In this document: positions 31,816 to 39,953 of the stretch, one piece after another | How the letters are laid out: every line of letters starts with the position of its first letter | Numbering within the stretch: position 1 is the first letter of the stretch | DNA from: Cryptosporangium aurantiacum | Lineage (GTDB): Bacteria; Actinomycetota; Actinomycetes; Mycobacteriales; Cryptosporangiaceae | DNA: 64,000 nucleotides | Reading direction: 5' to 3' | Assembly (NCBI RefSeq): GCF_900143005.1 | Contig: NZ_FRCS01000004.1 | Span: 434,001-498,000 of the forward strand | Notes under the pieces: model-generated | What the model saw: the letters and a program-made list of their open reading frames with translations, nothing else | Database searches by the model: none | Told to the model about the DNA's origin: nothing | Made by a program: the position numbers and the translations under genes

Positions 31816-33423
31816 TCAGACCGTGCGGCGGAGGGCCTTGCGGTCGAGTTTGCCGACCGACGTCAGCGGGATCGCATCGACGATCCGGACGTCACGCGGG
31901 TACTTCACGGCGGCGAGCTGCGACCGCCCGTACGCGACGAGATCCTCGGTCGTGGCGCTCGCTCCCGGACGGAGCTGGACGAACGCGACGACCTCCTCAC
32001 CCCGCCGCGGATCGGGCCGGCCGACGACCGCGCAGAGCGCCACGTCCGGATGCGTCAGCATGGCCTCCTCGACGTCCCGCGGGTACACGTTGAAGCCGTC
32101 CCGGATGATCAGGTCCTTGATCCGGTCGACGACGTAGAGGTGGCCGTCCGCGTCCTGGTGGCCGATGTCGCCGGTGTGGAACCAACCGTCCCGCAGCGCG
32201 TACGCGGTCTCCTCCGGCGAGTTCCAGTAGGCGGTCATCAGCATCGGGCCCCTGGCGCAGATCTCGCCGTCCTCACCCGGGTCGGCGACCGTCCCGTCGG
32301 GGCGCTCGATCCGCACCTCGACGTTCGGCATCGCCACCCCGACGCTGCCCGGACGCTGGGTTCCCGGTTTCGCCGCCGAGATGCCGCCGGCCAGCTCCGA
32401 GCAGCCGTACCCCTCGTGGATCTCGACGCCCGGCACCCGACGCTTGAAGTCCTCCGCCACCTGCGCGGGGAGCGGCGCGCCACCGCTGGCGATCCGGCGC
32501 AGCGCGGAGAGGTCGTAGTCCTCCATCGGCTGAGTCATGATCAGCTGCAGCATCGACGGCACCACCGCACTGACCTGCGCCCGATGTTCTTCGGCCAGCC
32601 GCAGCCAGCCGACCGGGTCGAACCACCGCATCAGGACGCTGGTGCGGGGCGTCGCGGCGTGCACCGCCATCACACTGACCGTCAGCCCGTAGACGTGCGA
32701 GAGCGGCAGCGGCAGCAGCGCCACCCGCAGGTCGTCGTCCTGTTCGGACGCGTGCGTCATCGCCCAGGCCGCCGCGGACATCGCGTCGTGGGTCAGCATG
32801 ACGCCCTTCGAGCGGCCGGTCGTGCCACCGGTGTAGAGCAGGCCGGCCAGGTCGCTCGGTTGCCGCGCGACCTGGGGCGACTCCGCAGCGCTCTCCAGCT
32901 GCGCGAAGTCCAGCACGGCCGGTAAGCCGGGCGCCGGGCCCGCGGCGGTACCACCCGCAGCCCCGGGGGCGGGGCCCGCCGCGGCGGCGGGCAGCGCGCC
33001 CGCCACCACGATGCCGCGCACGGTGGGGACGCCCTGCGCGGCGGTCTGCACCTTGGGCAGGAACTCCGGGGTCGTGATCACGAACGCGGCTTCGCTGTCG
33101 CGCAGCACGTGGGCGATCTCGGACTCGCTGAGCAGGAACAACACCGGGGTGGTCGCACCGCCGGCCCACCAGGTCCCGTGGTAGGCGACGCCCACCTCGG
33201 GGCAGTTGGCCATGCACACCACGACGCGGTCGCCGGGGCGGAGGCCGGACTCGCGCAGGCCGGTCGCGAACCGGCGGGCACGGGCGCCCAGCTCGGCGTG
33301 CGTCCAGCGCTGGTCCTCGAAGATCAGCATGCCCTCACCGATGCGCTCCCAGGAGCGCTCGACCAGCTGGGAGAGCGTACTGCCGGTGGGCGCCGTTACA
33401 GGGGCGGCGTGGACGTCGGTCAT
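31816..33423 (-). CDS. acyl-CoA synthetase (AMP-forming ligase)
   Basis: 535 residues. The P-loop is L-Y-T-G-G-T-T-G-R-S-K-G-V (about 195-207), followed by the E-G-Y-G-C-S-E adenylate motif, T-G-D-I-G and R-D-G-F-N-V-Y-P-R-D, with the catalytic lysine in V-G-K-L-D-R-K. It activates a carboxylic acid to its CoA thioester through an acyl-AMP. An Ala/Gly/Pro-rich insertion (about 145-170) is peculiar to this protein. The ATG at 33423 follows AAAGAGGTCAACG. The acid cannot be named. Confidence 0.92.
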   Translation of the reverse strand: MTDVHAAPVTAPTGSTLSQLVERSWERIGEGMLIFEDQRWTHAELGARARRFATGLRESGLRPGDRVVVCMANCPEVGVAYHGTWWAGGATTPVLFLLSESEIAHVLRDSEAAFVITTPEFLPKVQTAAQGVPTVRGIVVAGALPAAAAGPAPGAAGGTAAGPAPGLPAVLDFAQLESAAESPQVARQPSDLAGLLYTGGTTGRSKGVMLTHDAMSAAAWAMTHASEQDDDLRVALLPLPLSHVYGLTVSVMAVHAATPRTSVLMRWFDPVGWLRLAEEHRAQVSAVVPSMLQLIMTQPMEDYDLSALRRIASGGAPLPAQVAEDFKRRVPGVEIHEGYGCSELAGGISAAKPGTQRPGSVGVAMPNVEVRIERPDGTVADPGEDGEICARGPMLMTAYWNSPEETAYALRDGWFHTGDIGHQDADGHLYVVDRIKDLIIRDGFNVYPRDVEEAMLTHPDVALCAVVGRPDPRRGEEVVAFVQLRPGASATTEDLVAYGRSQLAAVKYPRDVRIVDAIPLTSVGKLDRKALRRTV

Positions 33424-33505
33424 CGTTGACCTCTTTCGACGGCGGCCATCCCACCGTAAAGCCGCCCGCGCGACCCCTACCGGAGAACGAGAGAAACCGG
33501 CGATA

Positions 33506-33901
33506 TCACCGATCCGGCAGCTCGTAGTCCAACGTGAACGTGTGTGACCCGTCCTCGTGCCGTTCCAGCACTGCCGTCCCGATCAGCCCGGTCAGCTCGC
33601 CGGTCGGCGAGCCGGCGACGACCTCCCATCGCGCGTCGGTGTGGCTGGCCGCGTGCAGCAGGACGAAGCTGCCCTTCCGGCCGTGGACGCTGCCGACGAT
33701 CCGCTCCAGCGCCACGTACGCGGCGGACCCCTCGACCGGCGTCTGGGCGGCCAGCATGTGCACGGTGCTGGTCGCCTCGACGTCGCCGGTGAACACCTTG
33801 GTGAGCAGCGCGGACGAGAGCACGGTCTCCCCGTCCGCGCCGTCCGGCTGACCGACGGCGTCGAAGCTCTCGACGGTGAACGAAGCAGTGGCACGGGACA
33901 C
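33506..33901 (-). CDS. DUF3224 domain protein
   Basis: 131 residues from a GTG at 33901 with AGGAGCC upstream. The whole chain is the DUF3224 beta-barrel: an opening A-T-A-S-F-T-V-E-S-F, the central Y-V-A-L-E-R-I-V-G-S-V-H-G-R-K-G-S-F-V-L and the closing F-T-L-D-Y-E-L-P. It is cytosolic. The family resembles allene-oxide-cyclase-like barrels, but no activity is established. It diverges from the nucleoside deaminase gene. Confidence 0.88.
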   Translation of the reverse strand: MSRATASFTVESFDAVGQPDGADGETVLSSALLTKVFTGDVEATSTVHMLAAQTPVEGSAAYVALERIVGSVHGRKGSFVLLHAASHTDARWEVVAGSPTGELTGLIGTAVLERHEDGSHTFTLDYELPDR

Positions 33902-33951
33902 GAGTGGCTCCTGGATCTCGGTGGGCGGTCGACGTCGATCCTGGGGCCAAT

Positions 33952-33972
33952 TCCTGACACCCTCTGTCAGGA
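33952..33972. promoter_or_regulatory. perfect inverted repeat over the deaminase ribosome-binding site
   Basis: TCCTGACA-N5-TGTCAGGA, with eight-base arms and centre CCCTC, lies between the divergent DUF3224 and deaminase genes. The right arm merges with AGGAGG, the deaminase ribosome-binding site. The half-site CTGACA/TGTCAG is typical of TetR-family operators; RNA folding that blocks ribosome entry is the alternative. No regulator gene is adjacent. Confidence 0.55.
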
Positions 33973-33986
33973 GGAAAAATAAGGTC

Positions 33987-34466
33987 ATGGCGCTCACCGA
34001 GCTCGATACCGACCACCTCCGCACCGCGATCGGGGTGGCGCGGAACGCCCGGATCAACGGAAACCACCCGTTCGGGGCCATCCTCATCGACGCCGCGGGC
34101 GACCAGGTGCTGGCAGCCGAGAACAGCGTCGTCACCAGCCGGGATGCCACCGGGCACGCGGAGACGAACCTGGTGCGGCTGGCCAGCCGGCGGTTCGCAC
34201 CGCACGAGCTGGCCGCGTGCACGCTCTACACGAGCACCGAGCCGTGCGCGATGTGCTCGGGCGCGATCTACTGGGCCGGGATCGGCCGGGTGGTGTTCGC
34301 GCTCGCCGAGTCCGAGTTGCGGGAGCTGACCGGCGCGAACCCGAAGAACCCGACCCTCGCGCTGACGTGCCGCGAGGTGTTCGCGCGCGGTCAGCGGGAG
34401 ATCACGGTCGAGGGCCCGATCGACCTCCCCGAGGCCCGCGCCGCACACGTCGGCTTCTGGGACTGA
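33987..34466 (+). CDS. nucleoside/nucleobase deaminase (guanine deaminase or TadA-like)
   Basis: 159 residues. Zinc ligands and the proton shuttle are His57-Ala-Glu59 (G-H-A-E-T) and Pro86-Cys87-Ala-Met-Cys90 (T-E-P-C-A-M-C), the cytidine-deaminase-superfamily signature. The N-terminus N-G-N-H-P-F-G-A-I-L-I and the C-terminal G-F-W-D resemble guanine deaminases (GuaD) and related small deaminases rather than tRNA adenosine deaminases. The ATG at 33987 follows AGGAGG. It ends in a long hairpin terminator. Confidence 0.88.
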   Translation: MALTELDTDHLRTAIGVARNARINGNHPFGAILIDAAGDQVLAAENSVVTSRDATGHAETNLVRLASRRFAPHELAACTLYTSTEPCAMCSGAIYWAGIGRVVFALAESELRELTGANPKNPTLALTCREVFARGQREITVEGPIDLPEARAAHVGFWD

Positions 34467-34481
34467 GCCACCACGCCGCCC

Positions 34482-34534
34482 GATGACGCGAAACCGGCCC
34501 GTAAGACGCGCTTACGCACCGGTTTCACGTCATC
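34482..34534. terminator. long hairpin between the convergent deaminase and hydrolase genes
   Basis: A 16-bp outer stem (34482-34497 with 34519-34534, one mismatch) encloses a second five-base stem GTAAG/CTTAC (34501-34515). The element fills most of the 85-bp gap between two convergent stop codons and should end transcription from both sides. It has no T-run. Confidence 0.75.
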
Positions 34535-34551
34535 CCGCGCGGGCTCGGCGC

Positions 34552-36129
34552 TCAGTACACCGGCAGCGTCAGCGTGCCGCCGAAGGTTTCCCGGCGGGCG
34601 CGCACCGTTCGGGTGGCGGTGGCAGCCGGCTCGCCGGTGCCGAGGTTCCGCGCGAACCGGGGATACGCGCCGCCGGACACCTGCAACCGGAGCCGGTGCC
34701 CGGCGCGCACCCGGTACGCGGTCGGCCGCAGCTCCACCGGGACGTCGAGCCCTGCGCCGGGTCGCAGCCGGACGAACCCGTCGGTGATCGTCATCGAGCG
34801 GCCGGACGGTTCGACGTCGCAGAGCCGGACGAACACGTCCCCGTGGCCCGGTTCGCTCCGAATCCGCACCACCGCACTCACCTCGCCGACCAGGTCCAGA
34901 TCGGACGTCAGCGCGTTACCGGTGTAACACAGGACGTCGGGCCTGGCCTCGATCGCCCGATTGTCGGCGGGCCCGGCGTCCCGGCCGATCACCGGGCCGC
35001 CGACGGTCGGCGTCGGGTCGGCCGGGTCGTAGTACGTCACGTCCGGCTCGGCCGCGGCCACCGGCGTCGTCCCCAGCCCGCCGCCCGGCCCGAAATGCCA
35101 CGTCGTCGGCGTGCTCGGCGGCGGCCACTGCTCCGCGTCCAGCCAGCGCCCGCCGTGCTGCAGCCAGAGCCGTACCGGTGCGCGCTCGCTCGCCGGCGCG
35201 CCCAGCAGCACGGTCGAGAGGTGGTCGAACGCGTCCCGGCTCGCCGCCACCGCACCCCGGACGTCCACGTGGGACCCCGGGCCGATCGTCAGCCGCGGCT
35301 GCCTGCCCGCCTTCTGCAGCGCCACCACGTCGCGGAGCTGGTTGAGCAGGAAGATGTCCCACCACACCGTGTACATCGAGATCGGCGCGGTGACCGACCC
35401 CGCGCCCGCGGAGTGGTCGGTCGGCGTCCAGAAGTCGTCGTCCGGCTCGGCGTGCGCGACGACCTCCTGCCAGTAGGAGCTCGCCGTACCGATCCCGGAC
35501 AGCGGCAGGCCCGCCATCACCCGTCGGTTGCGCCGGGCGTCCACACCGAGCAGGCCACGGACGAGACCACCCCGGCGGCTCTCCTGCTGCGCGACCATCA
35601 CGCCCCACTCGAACGCGCCGCGCAGCCCGACGCCGCCCCCGAGGTACGTGGAGCTGGTGAACTCCGAACCGGTGATCGCCGGGCACATCGCGGCCAGCGG
35701 CGGGTCGGCGTACGGCGCGATCGCCCACTGGGTGTAGCCCAGGTAGCTCGACCCCATCGTCGCGACCCGCCCGTCGCACCACGGCTGTTCCCGCAGCCAG
35801 GCAACGGTGGCCAGCCCGTCGTCGCGCTCGTGGTGAAACGCCTCGAAGCGGCCGCCGGAGCCGAACGTCCCGCGCACGCTCTGGATCACCACCTGCAGGC
35901 CGCGCCGCGCGAACGGAGCGCCGTAGAGCAACGCGAGCTGCCGGCGCCTGCCGTACGGCGTGCGAACCAGCACCACCGGCGCGGGTTCGTCGTCCGGCGC
36001 GTACCGGTCGGCCAGCAGCGTCACACCGTCCGGCATCGGGACCCGCAGGTCGAGTTCTACCTGGTAGCGCCCGGTTCTGCCGGGGAGCCGCAGCACCCGG
36101 TCGATCAGCGCGTCCCGCAGCCTCGTCAC
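34552..36129 (-). CDS. CocE/NonD family hydrolase (X-Pro dipeptidyl-peptidase-like)
   Basis: 525 residues from a GTG at 36129; an ATG 18 codons earlier is possible, and neither has a strong ribosome-binding site. The alpha/beta-hydrolase core has the nucleophile in M-G-S-S-Y-L-G-Y-T-Q-W (about 128), an acid in the W-W-D-I region or after it, and a histidine in G-P-G-S-H-V-D. The C-terminal jelly-roll (D-V-F-V-R-L-C-D-V, then R-L-Q-V-S-G-G-A-Y-P-R-F) is typical of the CocE/X-Pro peptidase group. Reported activities are acyl-ester or peptide hydrolysis. No signal peptide is seen. Confidence 0.87.
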   Translation of the reverse strand: MTRLRDALIDRVLRLPGRTGRYQVELDLRVPMPDGVTLLADRYAPDDEPAPVVLVRTPYGRRRQLALLYGAPFARRGLQVVIQSVRGTFGSGGRFEAFHHERDDGLATVAWLREQPWCDGRVATMGSSYLGYTQWAIAPYADPPLAAMCPAITGSEFTSSTYLGGGVGLRGAFEWGVMVAQQESRRGGLVRGLLGVDARRNRRVMAGLPLSGIGTASSYWQEVVAHAEPDDDFWTPTDHSAGAGSVTAPISMYTVWWDIFLLNQLRDVVALQKAGRQPRLTIGPGSHVDVRGAVAASRDAFDHLSTVLLGAPASERAPVRLWLQHGGRWLDAEQWPPPSTPTTWHFGPGGGLGTTPVAAAEPDVTYYDPADPTPTVGGPVIGRDAGPADNRAIEARPDVLCYTGNALTSDLDLVGEVSAVVRIRSEPGHGDVFVRLCDVEPSGRSMTITDGFVRLRPGAGLDVPVELRPTAYRVRAGHRLRLQVSGGAYPRFARNLGTGEPAATATRTVRARRETFGGTLTLPVY

Positions 36130-36213
36130 CGCGCCACCGTAACGATCGATGCTCACAGCATCGACACAGGTGCTGTTCAGCACCGGCTCAGGCTCGGGGC
36201 CGACAAAGGAACC

Positions 36214-36639
36214 ATGACGATCACGACCGACAGCTATAACCCGCCCCGCGGGGCGGGCTCCGTCATCGAGCCCGGTTGGGGAGCACTCCCCGACGAGCTG
36301 CCCGGTCCCGCGGTCCTAGTGACCGTCGTCGGGCCGGGCAGCCTTGCCGCCCTCGCCGAACAGCTCCCGCCGCACTGGAGCGTGCGCTGCGCGCCACTGG
36401 CCGAGGTGGGCGACACCGATCTCCTGGTGATCGGCGGCGCCTCCGGCGCGCGGATCCGCGCCGCGGTCCGGCAGCACCCCGGCACGCCGGTGGTCGGCGT
36501 CGTCGACAGTTACGCGTCCGCCGAGCAGGTGGTCGAAGTGCTGGAGGCCGGTGCCGACGCGTGCGTCCGCTCGGGCCTGCCGGCGCTGGTCAGCAGCCAC
36601 CTGCGGGCCTGCCACCGGCGCCGGGCGCTCGCGGCCTAG
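36214..36639 (+). CDS. receiver-like protein lacking the phosphorylation residues
   Basis: 141 residues. From residue 33 the pattern of strands and helices (L-V-T-V-V-G-P, D-L-L-V-I-G-G, T-P-V-V-G-V-V-D-S-Y, V-L-E-A-G-A-D-A-C-V-R-S-G) follows a CheY-like receiver. The acidic pair at the first strand is replaced by V-G, the phosphorylatable aspartate after the third strand by glycine, and the K-P lysine is absent. It would therefore be a pseudo-receiver. The ATG at 36214 follows AAAGGA. The stop shares CTAG with the convergent gene. The family call is inferred from pattern, not clear similarity. Confidence 0.5.
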   Translation: MTITTDSYNPPRGAGSVIEPGWGALPDELPGPAVLVTVVGPGSLAALAEQLPPHWSVRCAPLAEVGDTDLLVIGGASGARIRAAVRQHPGTPVVGVVDSYASAEQVVEVLEAGADACVRSGLPALVSSHLRACHRRRALAA

Positions 36640-37832
36640 CGCCTGGTGTGCTCGTGGACGAGGTCGAGACCGGCGTCCTCGGTGTCCTTCGGAGCCTTGG
36701 GGTTGCGCCGCCGGAGCAGCAGGAACCGGCGGTCGAAGTAGCCCAGCACGAGGTACAAGAAGAGCAGCGCGACGCCGATCTGTACCCCGACCGGTAGGCG
36801 GTGCTCGGCCGCCGCCGGGGTCAGCGGCTCGGAGTCGGCGACCGGGGCCTTCGGCCCCTCCGCCACCGGCGGGAAAAGCTCCACTGCTGCGGACGCCGTG
36901 GGCCGCGCCGTTTCCGCGCCGGACCCTCGGGGTGCGCGCCCGTCCGGCCCGGCACCACTCGGCGCGGCCGGGGCTACGCGCTGGTCAGCCGAGTCGGCCG
37001 GGTCACCGGCCGGCGGCGCGATCTCAGCACGGTCGGGCCGCTGCGCACGGGCCCCAGCCCCACGCTCCGCACGGCGGGCCGCCTGCTCTGCCTGCCGCTG
37101 GGCCAAGGCGACCTCGGCCTCAGCGCGCTGCGCGGCCCTCTGTTCTGCCGCGCGCTCAGCCGCCGCCCTCTGTTCTGCCGCGCGCTCAGCCGCCGCCCGC
37201 TGCGCGGAAGCGCGCTGCCCGGCCGCCCGCAGGGCGGCTGCGCGTTCGGCGGCTGCGCGTTGGGCAGCCCCACGCTGAGCCGCAGCGCGTTGGGCCGCAG
37301 CGCGTTGCGCGGCCTGGGCCGCTGCGCGTTGGGCGGCCTGCGTGGCAGCGCGTTGGGCCGCAGCGCGTTGCGCGGCCTGGGCCGCTGCGCGTTGGGCGGC
37401 CTGCGTGGCAGCGCGTTGGGCGGCAGCGCGTTGGGCGGCCCCACGCTGAGCCGCTGCGCGTTGGGCCGCTGCGCGTTGGGCCGCTGCGCGTTGGGCTGTG
37501 GCCCCCTGGGGGGCGCGGGCCTCGGACTTTGGCTGGCCCGGGCGTCCCGGCCAGTAGTACTCGGGCGGGCGGTGCGCCCGCGGCCAGGTCGTTCCCGCCT
37601 CGGCCCACGGATCCGCCGCGTCCGGTCCCCAGCCCCACGGTTCGGCCGCCCCTCCCCCGGGCCAGCTCTGCTCGTAGACCCCGGTGGCGCGCGGCAGCTC
37701 CCAGTCGCTCGGCGCGTCCCACGGCGACCCCCAGCCGTCGTCGGCCACCGCCGACGTCGCCGAGCCGCAGAGCAGCAGCGCCGCGGCACCGGTGCTCGCG
37801 CACACGGTCCGTAGCCCTCTCTTCGCGGACAT
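36636..37832 (-). CDS. exported membrane protein with long Ala-Gln-Arg repeat region
   Basis: 398 residues from an ATG at 37832 with GAGGAGCC upstream. A signal peptide (about 1-31, ending S-A-V-A-D-D) is followed by a Trp/Pro-rich stretch (32-100). Residues about 110-260 are almost only A, Q, R and E in Q-R-A-A-A and E-R-A-A units, likely a long alpha-helix or coiled coil. A Pro/Ala-rich linker comes next, then one membrane helix near 350-370 (V-G-V-Q-I-G-V-A-L-L-F-L-Y-L-V-L) and a basic cytoplasmic tail. No family is recognised. The layout suggests an extracytoplasmic spacer or stalk anchored at the C-terminus. Confidence 0.75.
   Translation of the reverse strand: MSAKRGLRTVCASTGAAALLLCGSATSAVADDGWGSPWDAPSDWELPRATGVYEQSWPGGGAAEPWGWGPDAADPWAEAGTTWPRAHRPPEYYWPGRPGQPKSEARAPQGATAQRAAAQRAAAQRAAAQRGAAQRAAAQRAATQAAQRAAAQAAQRAAAQRAATQAAQRAAAQAAQRAAAQRAAAQRGAAQRAAAERAAALRAAGQRASAQRAAAERAAEQRAAAERAAEQRAAQRAEAEVALAQRQAEQAARRAERGAGARAQRPDRAEIAPPAGDPADSADQRVAPAAPSGAGPDGRAPRGSGAETARPTASAAVELFPPVAEGPKAPVADSEPLTPAAAEHRLPVGVQIGVALLFLYLVLGYFDRRFLLLRRRNPKAPKDTEDAGLDLVHEHTRR
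37285..37410 (-). repeat. 63-bp exact tandem duplication in the Ala-Gln-Arg repeat gene
   Basis: 37285-37347 and 37348-37410 are identical base for base and encode a 21-residue unit. Shorter 12- and 15-bp variants surround it. The exact copy within an otherwise degenerate array points to a recent duplication. Confidence 0.85.
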
Positions 37833-37944
37833 CGCCTGGCTCCTCTGAGGCTCCGAATAGGACGGGTCGCCGACTGTTCGCTCGGCAGTCGCCTCCGAGG
37901 AAAACAGATATTTGCCCCCAAACCGGGATGACACGCCACGTCAC

Positions 37945-38547
37945 TCACCACTCACAGACCCGACGCCGTGCACGCGCCGCGATGAACGCGTTGAGCACAA
38001 CCGGCGCGAGCGTCAGACCGGACGCGATCAGGACCCACCGGAGCACGGGCTCCGGGCGGGGTTCCCGCCAGTCCTGGCGCCACGAGTTCGTCACCACCGC
38101 CGCGTGATACGCCGCCGCGGCCAGCGGACAGCCGACCGCACCCCGCAGCGCCGCACACCGCGCGTCCATCGCACGGCCGAACGCGGCGTCGATCGCCGCC
38201 CGCGCCCACGGACCGAGCGGCTGCCCCACCCGCGCGGCGTATCGCAGCAGGTCGTAACCCAGGTCGTGGGTCCGGCAGGCGGTCGTGAAGTCGTACCGCG
38301 TGGGCCCGGTCGGCGCCGAGCACGCCCCGCGCGGCGTCCCCCAGGCGCCATCGGCCCGAACCGGCCGGTACCCCATCACCGCGACGAAGTCGCCCGGCAG
38401 CGCGAGCCGGTCGTGCGCGGTCAGCTCCCGCACCGCGACCCCGGCCGCGGTGTCCCGCCGCTGGTCGGGCAGCGCTCCCGCGGCGTCCCCGCCGAGCACC
38501 CCGGCCAGCAGCACGAAGACCAGCACCGTCCACACTCGCCGTTTCAC
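37945..38547 (-). CDS. secreted prokaryotic phospholipase A2 with C-terminal anchor
   Basis: 200 residues. A signal peptide covers about 1-25. The catalytic segment T-R-Y-D-F-T-T-A-C-R-T-H-D-L-G-Y-D-L holds the His94-Asp95 dyad, and Cys76, Cys91 and two later cysteines can form the two family disulfides. This matches prokaryotic PLA2 (PF09056), which cleaves the sn-2 ester of phospholipids with calcium. Unlike the well-known secreted enzymes it has a C-terminal hydrophobic segment (W-V-L-I-A-S-G-L-T-L-A-P-V-V-L) and a basic tail, so it may stay at the membrane. Confidence 0.85.
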   Translation of the reverse strand: MKRRVWTVLVFVLLAGVLGGDAAGALPDQRRDTAAGVAVRELTAHDRLALPGDFVAVMGYRPVRADGAWGTPRGACSAPTGPTRYDFTTACRTHDLGYDLLRYAARVGQPLGPWARAAIDAAFGRAMDARCAALRGAVGCPLAAAAYHAAVVTNSWRQDWREPRPEPVLRWVLIASGLTLAPVVLNAFIAARARRRVCEW

Positions 38548-38738
38548 CGCGAATCACCCCTCGGGGCAGCGGATCGGCGCTGCCGGGGCGAGACGTTAGG
38601 AACGTATTCGTTGCGGATCGTCCGGCTCGGGCGTGATCTGAAACGTCGCTCGCGCAGGTGGGCCGGCCCGGGATGTCACCCCCCGGTAGCACGCCGACCA
38701 CCCACACCGGTATGACGACTCGCCACGGGAGGCCGCCC

Positions 38739-38744
38739 TACGCT
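38739..38744 (+). promoter_or_regulatory. -10 element for leaderless transcription of the NarL-type kinase
   Basis: TACGCT is followed by exactly six bases and then the GTG at 38751, the same geometry as at the CHASE kinase start. A GGGAGG lies 18 bases before the GTG, too far to act as a ribosome-binding site. No clear -35 is present. Confidence 0.4.
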
Positions 38745-38750
38745 CGGACC

Positions 38751-39953
38751 GTGCGGATATCGACGCTGTTCAGAACCCGAGGCGGCCAGCCGGAGCACGT
38801 GCGCTCCGCGCTCTGGACGCTGCTGGCGCTCGGGGGTTACTTCCCGCTCGCGCTCCTCGGCACGCCGTCGGTGCTCGACGTGAACGGCGACATGCTGGTG
38901 GTCGTGGCCGCCGCCCAGGCCGTGCCGTTCTACCTGCTCAGGCGTAATCCGATCGCCGCCTGGTACACCGCGGTCGCCGTCGCGCTGGCCCTGCCCGCGC
39001 TGTTCCCGGTCCTCGACTCCGACCCGTGGAAATGGCCCCCGCTGCTGGGCGTCACCCTGATCGCGGCGTACGCGAACCTCTGCGCCCGCGCCCCGCGCCG
39101 GCTCGCCGCCGGGGCCTGGGTGATCGCACCGTTGCTGTTCTGGTTCTCCTCGATCCCGGCAGCCCGAGCAGGCTGGCTCGCTGCGCTGGTCGCGATCGCG
39201 GTCGTCGCGGACATCACCCGGACGCTGCGCCGGACCCGGCAGGCGCTCGGCGAGGAACGAGAGCTGACCGAGGCCGAAAAGCACCGCCGCGCGGTGCTCG
39301 AGGAACGCGCCCGGATCGCCCGTGACCTGCACGACGTCGTCGCGCACCACATGTCGATGGTCGTCGTACAGGCCGAGACCGCCCCGTACCGGTTGACCGG
39401 CCTGACACCGGAGGCCACCGCCGACTTCGCCGCGATCAGCCGGACTGCCCGCGAGGCGTTGAACGAGGTCCGCGGCCTGCTGGGCGTCCTGCGCAGCGAG
39501 GAGATCTCAGCCGACCTGCGCCCGCAGCCCGGGCTCACAGAACTCGGCGACCTGGTCGGGGCCGCGGTGCGGGCGGGCGCCGACGTCGCGGTGACCGAGG
39601 TCGGCGAGCGGCGCACGGTCCGGCCGGGCGTCGACGTCGGTGCCTACCGGATCGTGCAGGAGTCGCTGGCCAACGCCGCCCGGCACGCACCGGGTGCGCC
39701 GGTGCGGGTCGAGGTCGAGTACGCCCCGGACGCCGTCGAAGTGAGCGTCGTGAACGCCGCCTCCACGAACGGTGGCCCGCCCGCAGAGCGTCCCCCACTC
39801 GAACCGGGCGCTCCGGAAGGGCACGGCCTGACCGGGATGACCGAGCGCGCGAACGTGGTCGGCGGTGAACTGCGGGCCGGGCCGACGCCCGATGGCGGGT
39901 TCGCGGTCTGGGCCCGCCTGCCGACCCACGCGGCGGAGGTCGTCGGTGGCTGA
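38751..39953 (+). CDS. NarL-type sensor histidine kinase (HisKA_3)
   Basis: 400 residues from the GTG at 38751; an ATG 13 codons upstream (38712) is the alternative. Four or five membrane helices fill about 18-140. The dimerisation domain has E-R-A-R-I-A-R-D-L-H-D-V-V-A-H-H with the phospho-acceptor histidine in D-L-H-D. The ATPase domain has N-A-A-R-H-A-P and G-H-G-L-T-G-M. The sensor has no external domain, so it likely detects a membrane or cell-wall state. The response regulator gene overlaps its end by eight bases. Confidence 0.92.
   Translation: MRISTLFRTRGGQPEHVRSALWTLLALGGYFPLALLGTPSVLDVNGDMLVVVAAAQAVPFYLLRRNPIAAWYTAVAVALALPALFPVLDSDPWKWPPLLGVTLIAAYANLCARAPRRLAAGAWVIAPLLFWFSSIPAARAGWLAALVAIAVVADITRTLRRTRQALGEERELTEAEKHRRAVLEERARIARDLHDVVAHHMSMVVVQAETAPYRLTGLTPEATADFAAISRTAREALNEVRGLLGVLRSEEISADLRPQPGLTELGDLVGAAVRAGADVAVTEVGERRTVRPGVDVGAYRIVQESLANAARHAPGAPVRVEVEYAPDAVEVSVVNAASTNGGPPAERPPLEPGAPEGHGLTGMTERANVVGGELRAGPTPDGGFAVWARLPTHAAEVVGG

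Noticed and set aside
38712-38750. ATG at 38712 as start of the NarL-type kinase
   Set aside because: It has no ribosome-binding site. The GTG at 38751 has a -10 at the leaderless distance, so the later start is preferred, though the earlier one is not excluded.
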